Part shown: positions 1-8,211 of the stretch, one piece after another
Numbering within the stretch: the stretch's first letter is position 1
How the letters are laid out: the number at the start of each line of letters is the position of its first letter
Assembly: GCF_900102335.1 (NCBI RefSeq)
Contig: NZ_FNBM01000011.1
Span: forward strand, 62,001 to 126,000
DNA length: 64,000 nt
Direction of reading: 5' to 3'
DNA from: Phytopseudomonas seleniipraecipitans
GTDB lineage: Bacteria; Pseudomonadota; Gammaproteobacteria; Pseudomonadales; Pseudomonadaceae
The notes under the pieces: generated by a model
The model's database searches: none
Seen by the model: only the letters and a program-made list of their open reading frames with translations
What the model was told of the DNA's origin: nothing
Translations under genes and position numbers: made by a program

Positions 1-403
1 ACCATGCGGCGATGATCCGTGCATTACCGGGGAAGCACGGCGCCGCAGCAAAGCCCACGGTAAGGCGCAGCAGGAATAGCGTCGCAACCGTCCAGGACAG
101 CGGCAGCAAGTCGACGAAGCCTTGCGACAGCGTCAGCAGCGACCAGGCAAACAGCGTGATGCCGTAAACGCGCTTGGCACCGAAACGGTCGAACAGCCAG
201 CCACCGGGAATCTGCCCGATCACGTAGGCCCAGCCGAATGCCGAGAAGATGTAGCCCAGGGTCACCGCATCGATACCCAGGTCAGCCTGCAAGGCAGAGC
301 CGGCAATCGACATGCTGGAACGGTCAGCGAACGTTACCGAGGTGACCAGAAACAGCATCAGCAGGATGCTGTAACGCACCCGCCCGTGTTTAAAAACAGG
401 CAT
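1..403 (-). CDS. MFS transporter, sugar-acid (glucarate/galactarate-like) family, 3' part outside window
   Basis: The first 134 codons of an inner-membrane major facilitator protein read leftwards and run off the window edge. The start is MPVFKHGRVRYSILL. It is followed by TM1 with FADRSSMSIAG, then SAFGWAYVIGQIPGGWL and the conserved loop motif DRFGAKRV. This combination is typical of the anion:cation symporter group that carries D-glucarate, D-galactarate or galactonate (GudP type). Substrate is inferred from family resemblance only. It is divergent from tctCBA across an 836-bp gap. A GntR-like inverted repeat in that gap could serve either side. The missing part should hold the remaining transmembrane helices. 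Confidence 0.85.
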   Translation of the reverse strand, partial: MPVFKHGRVRYSILLMLFLVTSVTFADRSSMSIAGSALQADLGIDAVTLGYIFSAFGWAYVIGQIPGGWLFDRFGAKRVYGITLFAWSLLTLSQGFVDLLPLSWTVATLFLLRLTVGFAAAPCFPGNARIIAAW

Positions 404-1239
404 AAGGCACGCTCATTCCGGGAACAGGGGTGGCCAGGCCGTACGGCGATGGCGGCCAAGGGCGCCTCGGCACATTGAATTGCCAAGGCGAGGCACCACA
501 ACAGGTGCGGCGAGCGAACATGGCATGAGGCAAACGGGTATCTAGGCGCATTATTTTTCTTGTAGATTGTCAGCGTTGAATGGCCAGCTGATCACCGCGG
601 CGCTCTCGCCGCCCGGCACGCTGACCCTCGCGTTGAACGTTTTGAGGCGATGGTATCGGAGAGAATCCGGCACCGTCGGCAGGCGTATCATTGAGATACG
701 TTATCGTACGACTGTCAAAAAAACACCTTCATTGATCCGCGAGCGTCTTCGTCCACTGCGCAACGGTGAAGTTAGTGCTCTACGTAAACGCTCTAGACCG
801 GGGCTTGTTCATGAAAAATGAGCCTGTCACATGCCGATCACATTGACAGGTTAAAGGCAGCTTGGTACTAATCTGTTCAAGTCATACGACAACATATGAC
901 AACCCAATAACAATAGTGAGGTTCAGGTCATGCCAAAGACCTTACCCGTCCGCGCCGATCGCCTTGCACCGCCCCGCCTGACGGGCTTCGGTAGCCTATG
1001 CCGAGCGCGCGCCGAAAACCATTCGTCCTCCCTATGCACCTGAGCTGCCCAACGCCACGTATTTCTTGCTGGCGGCAAGGCCATCGGCTTTCCAGAGTGC
1101 CCTTCTTCTCCGCTCTTTTCGACGTGACTGCCTTGGGCTTCGCATGTCGTGACGAGCACCTGCAAGACGTTCATCGAAGCACAAAAAACTCGGTTGTCTC
1201 GGTTGAGCCGGGCGACTTCTACACCCCACGGAGCCTCCA
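404..1239. other. Long intergenic region between MFS gene and tctC
   Basis: No convincing gene is seen in these 836 bases. The ORF at 567-821 has no recognisable domain and arginine-rich, unnatural composition. A short frame starts ATGCCAAAGACC at 930 behind a purine-rich stretch and stops after about 38 codons. It may be the stump of a lost gene or a leader. The inverted repeat at 881-900 is the only operator-like site noticed. Confidence 0.5.
881..900. promoter_or_regulatory. Inverted repeat GTCATA-N8-TATGAC, candidate GntR/FadR-type operator
   Basis: The arms GTCATA and TATGAC are perfect. The left arm is also part of the smaller palindrome GTCATACGAC (881-890). FadR-subfamily GntR regulators of sugar-acid genes commonly bind GT/AC-rich palindromes of this size. 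Assignment to a regulator is inference; no regulator gene is in the window next to it. Confidence 0.35.
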
Positions 1240-2217
1240 ATGAAAAAAATATTCCGCGCCTCCCTCCTCTCTGCCATGGTCGGTATGGGTGCCATCGGCG
1301 CCCATACCGCTGCGATCGCTGACGATGTCAAATGGCCGACCCGGCCCGTCCAGGTGGTCGTAATCGCCAACCCGGGTGGTGACACCGACTTCAACGCCCG
1401 CATGATGGCCAAGTACTTCAACGAAATCACCGGCAAGACCATGGTCGTGACCAACGTCGCCGGTGGTGGTGGCACCCTGGCCGCCGAACAGGTGAAGGGC
1501 GCTGCGGCAGATGGCAACACCATCCTCTTCACCCACCCGGGCCAGATGATCGTCAACGAAGTAGCGGGTCTGACTGAAGACAGCTACGAAACCTTCGATA
1601 TTTCCTGCATCGCTGGCGTGGACAAGAGCGCGGTATTCGTCGCCTCCAAGCAGTCCGGCGTAACCAGCATGAAAGACCTGATCGAGAAGTCCAAAGCCAA
1701 CCCGGGCAGCCTCACCTATGGCACCGAGATGGGTAACTTCTCCCACGTTCAAGGCCTGCAGCTGGAAAAACTCAGTGGCGCGAAACTGAAAATGGTTGAT
1801 GGCGGCACCGTATCCGACCGTGTGGTCGGCATGCTCGGTGGTCGTCTGGATCTCGGCGCGATGAGCTACGGCGCCGTACAGGACTACGTCAGCGGAGGCC
1901 AAATGGTCGCCCTGGGCCAGCCCAACGCCGAGCGTAACCCGCTGATCCCGGACGTGCCGACCCTCAAGGAGCAGGGCCTGGACATCACCCTGGACAAGCC
2001 GTACATCGTTGCTTTCCCGAAAGGCACCGACCCGGCCATCGTCAAGAAAATGGCCGACATCATGAAGCAGATCACCGAGAAGCCTGCTTACGCCGAGGAT
2101 CTGAAGAAATTCAAGCAGCCGGTTGCCTACTTCAATACTGAAGACTCGAAAGAAATTCTGGCCAAGACCCGCGACGATTTCATGCAGTTCAAGGATGCTC
2201 TGCGCCAAGGCAAGTGA
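1240..2217 (+). CDS. tctC: Tripartite tricarboxylate transporter substrate-binding protein TctC
   Basis: 325-residue periplasmic receptor of the Bug/TctC family (PF03401). A signal peptide (about residues 1-27, ending HTAAIADD) is followed by WPTRPVQVVVIANPGGDTD, the usual start of the mature fold. The conserved VVTNVAGGGG loop contacts the carboxylate group. It delivers citrate-like carboxylates to the TctA/TctB membrane pair encoded directly downstream. A GGAG ribosome site precedes the ATG. Exact substrate cannot be read from sequence. No OpdH-type porin or TctDE two-component genes, which often accompany tct loci in pseudomonads, are present here. Confidence 0.92.
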   Translation: MKKIFRASLLSAMVGMGAIGAHTAAIADDVKWPTRPVQVVVIANPGGDTDFNARMMAKYFNEITGKTMVVTNVAGGGGTLAAEQVKGAAADGNTILFTHPGQMIVNEVAGLTEDSYETFDISCIAGVDKSAVFVASKQSGVTSMKDLIEKSKANPGSLTYGTEMGNFSHVQGLQLEKLSGAKLKMVDGGTVSDRVVGMLGGRLDLGAMSYGAVQDYVSGGQMVALGQPNAERNPLIPDVPTLKEQGLDITLDKPYIVAFPKGTDPAIVKKMADIMKQITEKPAYAEDLKKFKQPVAYFNTEDSKEILAKTRDDFMQFKDALRQGK

Positions 2218-2224
2218 GTCCTGA

Positions 2225-2257
2225 CACAGCGCCGGCCGGATAAGCGCCGGCGCTGTG
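2225..2257 (+). promoter_or_regulatory. Intercistronic hairpin between tctC and tctB
   Basis: A perfect 12-bp stem (CACAGCGCCGGC paired with GCCGGCGCTGTG) lies in the 62-bp gap and lacks a U tract. Such hairpins after a binding-protein gene usually protect the upstream mRNA, so that receptor is made in excess over membrane subunits. That role is inferred. Confidence 0.6.
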
Positions 2258-2279
2258 CTTTCGTTCTTCGAGGTTCCAA

Positions 2280-2807
2280 ATGCGTACCCCCCCGAATAAA
2301 AAAGAGCTGATCATCGGCCTTGCCATGATCGGCTCCAGCCTCGCCTACCTGGTGATGGCCTACCAACTCCCTGGCCACGACGGCGTCGACGCGGGCACCG
2401 TCCCGGCGCTCCTCGCAGGCTTGCTGATACTGCTGGGTGCCATGCAGGTATTCAGCGCGTTCGCCCGCAAGCCGGCGCCCGCCGAAGCAGCGGCAACGCC
2501 GACTACAGGCGACCTACCGGAGGTGCCGGTCGAAGAAGCGGCACCGGACATCATCGAACCACGCACGGTGATTCTCACCCTGGCGTTGATCCTCGGTTAC
2601 ATGGCGCTGCTGGGGCCGGTGGGCTTCCCGATCATGACGGTGATCTACCTGTACCTACAGTTCCTGGTCCTGACACCGGTCACCCAGAAAGCCAAGCACG
2701 TGAGCTATCTCCTGATCGCGGTGATCAGCTCAGCCGTCATCTTCCTGCTGTTCCGCGAGGCCTTCGACCTGATGTTGCCCGCTGGCCTGCTGAACAATTT
2801 CATCTGA
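2280..2807 (+). CDS. tctB: Tripartite tricarboxylate transporter small membrane subunit TctB
   Basis: 175 residues with four predicted hydrophobic segments: about 11-28, 42-60, 98-125 and 140-165. A proline/alanine-rich cytoplasmic linker lies between the second and third. This is the layout of the TctB (DUF1468) family. It partners TctA in the inner membrane and is needed for uptake, though its mechanistic role is poorly defined in the family. It lies between tctC and tctA, 9 bases ahead of tctA, in one operon. Confidence 0.88.
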   Translation: MRTPPNKKELIIGLAMIGSSLAYLVMAYQLPGHDGVDAGTVPALLAGLLILLGAMQVFSAFARKPAPAEAAATPTTGDLPEVPVEEAAPDIIEPRTVILTLALILGYMALLGPVGFPIMTVIYLYLQFLVLTPVTQKAKHVSYLLIAVISSAVIFLLFREAFDLMLPAGLLNNFI

Positions 2808-2816
2808 GGATCGACC

Positions 2817-4337
2817 ATGCTCGACTTACTGCAGCAAGGCTTCGGTGCCGTTTTCTCGATCAACATATTGCTGCTGATGGCCATCGGCGTGGCCGTCGGT
2901 ATCGTCTTCGGCGCGGTGCCGGGCCTATCCGCCACCATGGCCGTAGCGCTTTGCCTTCCACTGACCTTTACCATGGGCCCGCAAGCTGGCCTGTCTCTGC
3001 TGGTCGCACTGTTCATCGGTGCCACCTCGGGGGGGTTGATCTCAGCGATTTTGCTGAAAATTCCCGGAACACCCTCATCGATCGCCACGGTGTTCGACGG
3101 TGGCCCGTTGATGGAGCAGGGCCATGGCGCCAAGGCGCTGGGCATCGGCATCGTGTTCTCCTTTCTGGGTACGCTGTTCAGCATCGCCGCACTGATGTTC
3201 ATCGCCCCGCAATTGGCCAAGGTCGCCCTGAGCTTCGGCCCGCATGAATATTTCGCCATCGCCATCTTCTCCCTGACCTTGATCGCCACGCTGTCCGCTG
3301 GCTCCATGGTCAAAGGACTGTTCGCCGGTGCACTGGGTTTTGCCGTGTCGACAGTGGGCATCGCGCCGGTAGAAGCGATTCGTCGTTTCACCTTCGGCGT
3401 CAGCGAGCTGAATGGCGGTTTCTCCATGCTCACGGTGATGATCGGCATGTTCGCGGTGGCCGAGATCATCAAGCTCGCCGAAACCGGCCGCCATGCGGTG
3501 CAAGGCAAGGCCAAGTCGGTCAGCATGAAGAACATCAAGGGCTTCGGCTTCTCGTTCAAGGAGTTCCGCGAACAGCTGCCGAACGCTGGCCGCTCTGGCC
3601 TGATCGGCCTGGGTATCGGCATTCTGCCGGGTATCGGCGCAGGCACCTCGAACCTGGTGGCCTACATCATCGCCAAGAAACGCGCCAAAGACGGCCACAC
3701 CTACGGCAAGGGCAACATCGGCGGCGTGGTCGCTAGTGAAACCGCCAACAACGCTGGTATCGGTGGCGCAATGATGCCGCTGATGACCCTGGGCATTCCG
3801 GGCGACACCGTCACCGCGATCATGCTCGGCGGCTTCCTGATCCACGGCATCCAGCCCGGCCCGCTGCTGTTCATCAGCCAGGGCCCGCTGGTGTACACCA
3901 TCTTCGCCGCGCTGATCGTCGCCACCTTCATGATGCTGTTCATGGAGTTCTACGGCCTGCGTCTGTTCATCAAGCTGCTCGACGTGCCCAAGCACATCCT
4001 GTTGCCGATCATCTTGGTGCTCTGCGTAGTGGGTGCCTTCGGTCTGTCCAGCCGCCTGTTCGACGTCTGGTCGATTCTGCTGTTCGGTGTGCTCGGCTAT
4101 GGCTTCGTCAAAGCTGGTATGCCGGCGGCGCCATTCATCATCGGCTTCATCCTCGGGCCGATGGCCGAGACCAACCTGCGACGTGGCCTGATGTTGTCGG
4201 ACGGCAACTTCATGGACTTCTTCACCAACCCCATCTCCGGCTCTTTCCTGGCCATCGCCTTGGTGTTCATCCTCTGGCAGGTGTACAGCGCAATGCGCCC
4301 GAAACAGAGCGCGATCAACGAGATTCTGCGTAGTTGA
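2817..4337 (+). CDS. tctA: Tripartite tricarboxylate transporter large permease TctA
   Basis: 506-residue polytopic inner-membrane protein of the TctA family (PF01970), of usual length. Visible family features are the N-terminal FGAVPGLSATMAVALCLPLT segment, the repeated GIGILPGIGAGTSN loop near residue 265, and SETANNAGIGGAMMPLMTLGIPG near residue 305. The last two form the two inverted-repeat substrate loops. It moves carboxylates delivered by TctC, driven by an ion gradient rather than ATP. It is the last gene of tctCBA and is followed by a strong bidirectional terminator. Confidence 0.95.
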   Translation: MLDLLQQGFGAVFSINILLLMAIGVAVGIVFGAVPGLSATMAVALCLPLTFTMGPQAGLSLLVALFIGATSGGLISAILLKIPGTPSSIATVFDGGPLMEQGHGAKALGIGIVFSFLGTLFSIAALMFIAPQLAKVALSFGPHEYFAIAIFSLTLIATLSAGSMVKGLFAGALGFAVSTVGIAPVEAIRRFTFGVSELNGGFSMLTVMIGMFAVAEIIKLAETGRHAVQGKAKSVSMKNIKGFGFSFKEFREQLPNAGRSGLIGLGIGILPGIGAGTSNLVAYIIAKKRAKDGHTYGKGNIGGVVASETANNAGIGGAMMPLMTLGIPGDTVTAIMLGGFLIHGIQPGPLLFISQGPLVYTIFAALIVATFMMLFMEFYGLRLFIKLLDVPKHILLPIILVLCVVGAFGLSSRLFDVWSILLFGVLGYGFVKAGMPAAPFIIGFILGPMAETNLRRGLMLSDGNFMDFFTNPISGSFLAIALVFILWQVYSAMRPKQSAINEILRS

Positions 4338-4390
4338 TGAGGCCCGCAAGCCCTCTACCGACATATAGAGGGGTCGCCGCAGCACAATAA

Positions 4391-4420
4391 AAAACGCCGC
4401 TCCCAATGGAGCGGCGTTTT
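4391..4420. terminator. Bidirectional Rho-independent terminator between tctA and yheV
   Basis: A perfect 13-bp inverted repeat (AAAACGCCGCTCC / GGAGCGGCGTTTT) with a CAAT loop. The A-rich and T-rich ends serve both the rightward tctCBA and the leftward prlC-yheV transcripts. Confidence 0.9.
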
Positions 4421-4446
4421 TCATTTCGGGTACGCCGCCAAACGCC

Positions 4447-4734
4447 TCAGTCGTCGTGTTTCTTCAACTTCGGGTTGGGGAAGAACTGCACGGCCTTGAT
4501 CTTGGGGTCAGCCGGCTTCTTCGGTGTCAGGGCGCTGACGTTGACGCGGGTCGGCAGCTCCTTGGCTACCGAGTTACCGCGTTCGTCCAGGGTGTCGGCA
4601 TAACCGCACTGCACGCATTCACGATGCGGCACGCCGTCGACGTTCCACATCTTGATGCTGTCCATTTCGCTGCACGCCGGGCACACGGCACCAGCGATAA
4701 AGCGCTTGGGCGTAATCACCGGTTCGTCGCTCAT
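4447..4734 (-). CDS. yheV: YheV-like small putative metal-binding protein
   Basis: 95 residues starting MSDEPVITPKRFIAGAVCPAC. Two CxxC pairs (CPAC near residue 19 and CVQC near residue 37) suggest a zinc-ribbon-like site, as described for the YheV family. Function is unknown. Its ATG overlaps the prlC stop by four bases (ATGA), so it is probably translationally coupled to the peptidase. The prlC-yheV pairing is conserved in pseudomonads, to my knowledge. A longer upstream frame exists but lies wholly inside prlC and is not a credible start. Confidence 0.85.
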   Translation of the reverse strand: MSDEPVITPKRFIAGAVCPACSEMDSIKMWNVDGVPHRECVQCGYADTLDERGNSVAKELPTRVNVSALTPKKPADPKIKAVQFFPNPKLKKHDD

Positions 4735-6779
4735 GCCGCCTCCGCACTCAGGCCGAGATGACGCAGCAGCGCGTCGATGCTCGGCTCGCGGCCACGGAAG
4801 TCGACGAACAGCACCATTGGCGCCTGGGAACCGCCGCGCGCCAGGATCGCCTCGCGGAAGGCGCGACCGGTCTGCGGGTTGAGCACGCCCTCTTCTTCGA
4901 ACTTCGAGAAGGCATCGGCAGACAGCACTTCGGCCCACTTGTAGCTGTAGTAACCGGCCGCGTAACCGCCGGCGAAGATGTGCGCGAAGCTGTTGGGGAA
5001 GCGGTTGTAGGCTGGCGGACGCATCACCGACACCTCATCGCGAATGCCCTCGAGCACCTCCAGCACACTACGACCGTCGCCATGGGTGGCGTGCAGTTCG
5101 AAGTCGAACAGCGAGAACTCCAGCTGGCGCACCATCATCAACCCGGACTGGAAGTTCTTGGCGGCGAGCATCTTGTCGAGCAGATCCTGAGGCAACGGCT
5201 CACCGGTCTGGTAATGCCCGGAGATCAGCGCCAGGCCTTCCGGCTCCCAGCACCAGTTTTCCATGAACTGGCTCGGCAGCTCCACAGCGTCCCAGGCCAC
5301 GCCATTGATGCCGGACACGCCAACGTGCTCGACGCGGGTCAGCAGGTGATGCAGGCCATGACCGAATTCGTGGAACAGGGTGGTGACTTCGTCATGGGTC
5401 AGCAGCGCTGGCTTGCCGGTCGACGCCGGGGTGAAGTTGCACACCAGGTTGGCCACCGGGCTGACCAGCTCGCCGCTGGCAGCGCGGCGCTTGTCGCGGG
5501 CGCCGTCCATCCACGCACCGCCGCGCTTGTTGGCGCGCGCGTAGAGGTCGAAGAAGAAGCGGCCTACGTGCTGACCGTTTTCCTCGATCTCGAACAGGCG
5601 CACATCCGGGTGCCAGGTATCGAAGCCGGACAATTCCTTGATCTGGATGCCGTAGAGCTTTTCGACAATGGCGAACAGGCCACTGAGCACCTTGTCGATC
5701 GGGAAGTAGGCACGGAGGATTTCCTGGGAAATGCTGTAGCGCTGCTCACGCAGTTTTTCGCTGTAGTAGCCGACGTCCCAACTCTGCAGGTCGCTGCAGC
5801 CCTGCTCGGCGGCGAACGCCTTGAGTTCGCTCAAATCCTGCGCGGCGAACGGCTTGCTGCGCACGGCCAGGTCACGCAGAAAGCTCAGCACCTGCTCGGG
5901 AGTCTCGGCCATCTTGCTGGCCAGGCTCAGCTGTGAGTAGTTGGCGAAGCCGAGCAAGCGCGCCAGTTCCTGACGCAGTTCGAGAATCTCGGCCATCACC
6001 GGGCCGTTGTCGTTCTGCCCGGCATTCGGGCCCTGGTCCGAGGCGCGGGTGCAGTAAGCCGCATACAGCTCTTCGCGCAGCGCGCGGTTGTCGGCATAGG
6101 TCATCACCGCGTAGTAGCTGGGGAATTCCAGGGTGATCAGCCAGCCCTGCAGGTCCTTGGCTTCGGCCGCCTGCTTCATCTGGCCCTTGGCGGATTCGGT
6201 AATGCCGGCCAGCAGACTTTCGTCCTCGACGTGCTTGCTCCACGCCTGGGTGGCATCCAGCAACTGGTTGGAGAAGCGGCTGCCCAGTTCGGACAGCTTC
6301 ATCTGGATTTCGCCGTAGCGCTTCTGCTGCTCGGGCGGCAGGTCGATGCCGGAGAGGCGGAAGTCACGCAGCGCCTGCTCGAGAATGGTTTCCTGCGCCA
6401 CATCGAAACTGGCCGCTTCAGGGCTGGCGGCCAGCGCCTCGTAGGCCTGGAACAGCGCTCGGTTCTGGCCCATCTCCGTCCAGTATTCAGACAGTTTCGG
6501 CAGGCAGGCCTCGTACGCAGCACGCAGCTCTGGGTTGTTGCGTACCGCATTCAGGTGGCTGACCGGGCTCCAGGCGCGGCCCAGTTTGGCGCCCTGCTCG
6601 TCGAGCGCGTCGATCAGCGTTTCCCAGCGCGGCGTGTCGCCCTGGCTGGCCAGCACATCGGCGACCACCGTGCGGCTTTCGGCGAGAATGGCATCCACCG
6701 CCGGCTCTACATGCTCGGGCAGGATGGTCGAATACGGCGGCAGGTCGAAATCTTGCAGAAGCGGATTGTTCGCACTCAC
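4731..6779 (-). CDS. prlC: Oligopeptidase A (M3 metallopeptidase)
   Basis: 682-residue cytoplasmic zinc peptidase of the M3 (thimet) family, full length. The HEFGHGLHH zinc-binding helix lies near residue 470, with the downstream glutamate ligand region in MENWCWEPEGL. It degrades signal peptides and other short peptides released by proteolysis. The start MSANNPLLQDFDLPPYS matches the family's N-terminus. It is the first gene of a two-gene leftward unit with yheV. Nothing in the sequence suggests loss of function. Confidence 0.96.
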   Translation of the reverse strand: MSANNPLLQDFDLPPYSTILPEHVEPAVDAILAESRTVVADVLASQGDTPRWETLIDALDEQGAKLGRAWSPVSHLNAVRNNPELRAAYEACLPKLSEYWTEMGQNRALFQAYEALAASPEAASFDVAQETILEQALRDFRLSGIDLPPEQQKRYGEIQMKLSELGSRFSNQLLDATQAWSKHVEDESLLAGITESAKGQMKQAAEAKDLQGWLITLEFPSYYAVMTYADNRALREELYAAYCTRASDQGPNAGQNDNGPVMAEILELRQELARLLGFANYSQLSLASKMAETPEQVLSFLRDLAVRSKPFAAQDLSELKAFAAEQGCSDLQSWDVGYYSEKLREQRYSISQEILRAYFPIDKVLSGLFAIVEKLYGIQIKELSGFDTWHPDVRLFEIEENGQHVGRFFFDLYARANKRGGAWMDGARDKRRAASGELVSPVANLVCNFTPASTGKPALLTHDEVTTLFHEFGHGLHHLLTRVEHVGVSGINGVAWDAVELPSQFMENWCWEPEGLALISGHYQTGEPLPQDLLDKMLAAKNFQSGLMMVRQLEFSLFDFELHATHGDGRSVLEVLEGIRDEVSVMRPPAYNRFPNSFAHIFAGGYAAGYYSYKWAEVLSADAFSKFEEEGVLNPQTGRAFREAILARGGSQAPMVLFVDFRGREPSIDALLRHLGLSAEAA

Positions 6780-6866
6780 GTCGGGTACCTGTGGTGGAAT
6801 GAATTAAACACACTGACCAGTGATATGGCGGTCATCTTAATTACAATCAACCCCCAGCGCAGCTTA

Positions 6867-7008
6867 AGAGCCTGTTCAACGTCTCGCGAGCTAGAGCAAT
6901 GCAAGGCGAAAACAGGCGAGGACGCGGAGTTTACGAGCTGTAAATGAGCAGTCCGAGCCTGTTTTTAACGCCGCAGTGCCGACGCGCAGCAGACTTTGAA
7001 CAGGTTCT
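6867..7008. repeat. 142-bp inverted-repeat element (MITE-like), copy 1
   Basis: Imperfect 13-bp terminal inverted repeats (AGAGCCTGTTCAA at 6867 and its complement ending at 7008, 12 of 13 identical) bound a 142-bp unit. Its interior includes AACAGGCGAGGACGCGGAGT. A diverged, longer relative lies at 63166-63375 in the opposite order. No protein is encoded. The element ends just before the carbonic anhydrase-like gene and supplies a spurious upstream ATG at 6944. Confidence 0.7.
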
Positions 7009-7021
7009 AGGAGGTTCTATC

Positions 7022-7564
7022 GTGGCGATTCGTAGATATCAGGGCACCACACCGACACTCGGCGATCGCGTGTTCGTCGATACCTCTGCAGTGGTTATCG
7101 GTGATGTGGAAATCGGCGAGGACAGCTCGGTGTGGCCGCTGACCGTGATCCGTGGCGACATGCACCGCATCCGCATCGGCAAGCGCACCAGCGTGCAGGA
7201 CGGCAGCGTGCTGCACATCACCCACGCCGGGCCGTTCAACCCGGACGGTTTCCCGCTGCTCATCGGCGACGAGGTGACCATCGGCCACAAGGTGATGCTG
7301 CATGGCTGCACCCTGGGCAGCCGCATTCTGGTCGGCATGGGCAGCACGGTGATGGACGGTGCTGTGGTCGAGGACGAGGTGATCATTGGCGCTGGCAGCC
7401 TGGTGCCGCCAGGCAAGGTGCTGGAGAGCGGTTATCTGTACGTCGGCAGCCCGGTGAAGCAGGCACGGCCGCTGACCGACAAGGAGCGCAATTTTTTCAG
7501 CTACACCGCCGGCAATTACGTGAAGCTCAAGGATACGCACCTGGCCGAGGGTTTCGATCAGTGA
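7022..7564 (+). CDS. Gamma-class carbonic anhydrase family protein (left-handed beta-helix)
   Basis: 180 residues with hexapeptide-repeat periodicity throughout. The histidine-bearing stretches VLHITHAG and GHKVMLHGC match the metal-binding positions of the YrdA/PaaY-like gamma carbonic anhydrase group. The GTG start is chosen because AGGAGG stands 8-13 bases upstream and the protein then has the family's usual length. An in-frame ATG at 6944 would add 26 residues encoded by the mobile repeat and is rejected. Activity is not assured, since many family members are inactive or act on acyl substrates. Confidence 0.88.
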   Translation: MAIRRYQGTTPTLGDRVFVDTSAVVIGDVEIGEDSSVWPLTVIRGDMHRIRIGKRTSVQDGSVLHITHAGPFNPDGFPLLIGDEVTIGHKVMLHGCTLGSRILVGMGSTVMDGAVVEDEVIIGAGSLVPPGKVLESGYLYVGSPVKQARPLTDKERNFFSYTAGNYVKLKDTHLAEGFDQ

Positions 7565-7589
7565 GACCCCGGCAATGGCTTGATAGCAG

Positions 7590-7620
7590 CCCCGGGTATC
7601 GCTGCGCTCAACCCAGGCTA
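7590..7620. repeat. Dispersed repeat: CCCGGGTATCGCTGCGCTCAACCCAGGCTA type
   Basis: A roughly 30-bp sequence that recurs, in either orientation, at about 36844-36876, 36919-36953 and 37119-37147. It is a short palindrome-like intergenic repeat of the kind common in pseudomonad genomes. No function is apparent. Confidence 0.6.
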
Positions 7621-7697
7621 TGCGTGATCGGCTAATGAGGACTGGCTTTGCCGCCTTGATCGCGACAGGCCGTGCAAGATCACCGCGCAAGGAGTAA

Positions 7698-7733
7698 CCT
7701 TCATTTGATGTTATTTTTCAGTTCAAATGAAGG
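7698..7733. promoter_or_regulatory. 11-bp perfect inverted repeat, candidate autoregulatory operator of the Xre-RES operon
   Basis: CCTTCATTTGA (7698-7708) and TCAAATGAAGG (7723-7733) are perfect complements separated by 14 bases. The arm centres are 25 bp apart, about two and a half helical turns. The right arm overlaps the ribosome site of the antitoxin gene, which starts at 7741. Autorepression through an upstream palindrome is usual for this toxin-antitoxin class; binding here is inferred. Confidence 0.7.
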
Positions 7734-7740
7734 AGGCAGC

Positions 7741-8211
7741 ATGACCATCACCGCAATGCGTCAGGCCAAACAGGGCAAGGACGAAGTGCCGCCCGTGGTC
7801 GCTGCCTTCTGGGATTTCAGCGCCGGCCGGGAAAAGCTCAGCGAAGCCGAGCGCCTGCAGGAGATCCGGGACGGGTTCGCCGCCGAGCTGGTGCAGGCGG
7901 TCAAGGCCACCTTCGCCCTGCCCGAGCGCAGTCTGGAAATTCTCCTTAATGCCTCGATCTCGACCCTCGAACGGCGGCGTCGCGAACGCAAGGTACTCGA
8001 CCCGGTCGCCTCGGAGCGGCTCGACCGCATCGCCATGGTCTGCCAATTGGCCGAAGAGGTGTTCGAGAGCCGCCTGGCGGCTGCAGACTGGATGTCGCGC
8101 GCCAATCGCTCGCTTGGCGGGCAGGCGCCGATCATGCTCTGTGAGACGGAAATCGGTGCCAAGCAGGTTCGCCGGGTGCTCAACGCCCTCGATTGGGGTG
8201 GCGCAGCCTGA
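7741..8211 (+). CDS. Xre/ParS-type antitoxin with DUF2384 toxin-binding domain
   Basis: 156 residues, starting MTITAMRQAKQGK behind GAAGGAGGCAGC. The N-terminal half is a divergent Xre-like helix-turn-helix. The C-terminal part (about 95-150), with VFESRLAAADWMSRANRSLGG followed by an ETEIGAKQVRRVLNAL tail, is typical of the Xre/MbcA/ParS toxin-binding domain. It neutralises the RES toxin encoded immediately downstream and probably represses the operon via the palindrome at 7698-7733. The stop overlaps the toxin start (TGATG). A longer frame from 7672 lacks a ribosome site. Confidence 0.92.
   Translation: MTITAMRQAKQGKDEVPPVVAAFWDFSAGREKLSEAERLQEIRDGFAAELVQAVKATFALPERSLEILLNASISTLERRRRERKVLDPVASERLDRIAMVCQLAEEVFESRLAAADWMSRANRSLGGQAPIMLCETEIGAKQVRRVLNALDWGGAA

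Noticed and set aside
567..821. 84-codon ORF between the MFS gene and tctC
   Set aside because: No domain, no ribosome site, unnatural composition.
1219..2208. 329-codon leftward frame opposite tctC and similar antisense frames over tctA, prlC, aspA and galM
   Set aside because: Typical shadow frames of GC-rich genes; composition rich in His/Gln/Arg and no recognisable family.
6944..7021. Upstream ATG start for the carbonic anhydrase-like gene
   Set aside because: The extra 26 codons come from the mobile repeat, whereas GTG at 7022 has a strong ribosome site and gives normal family length.
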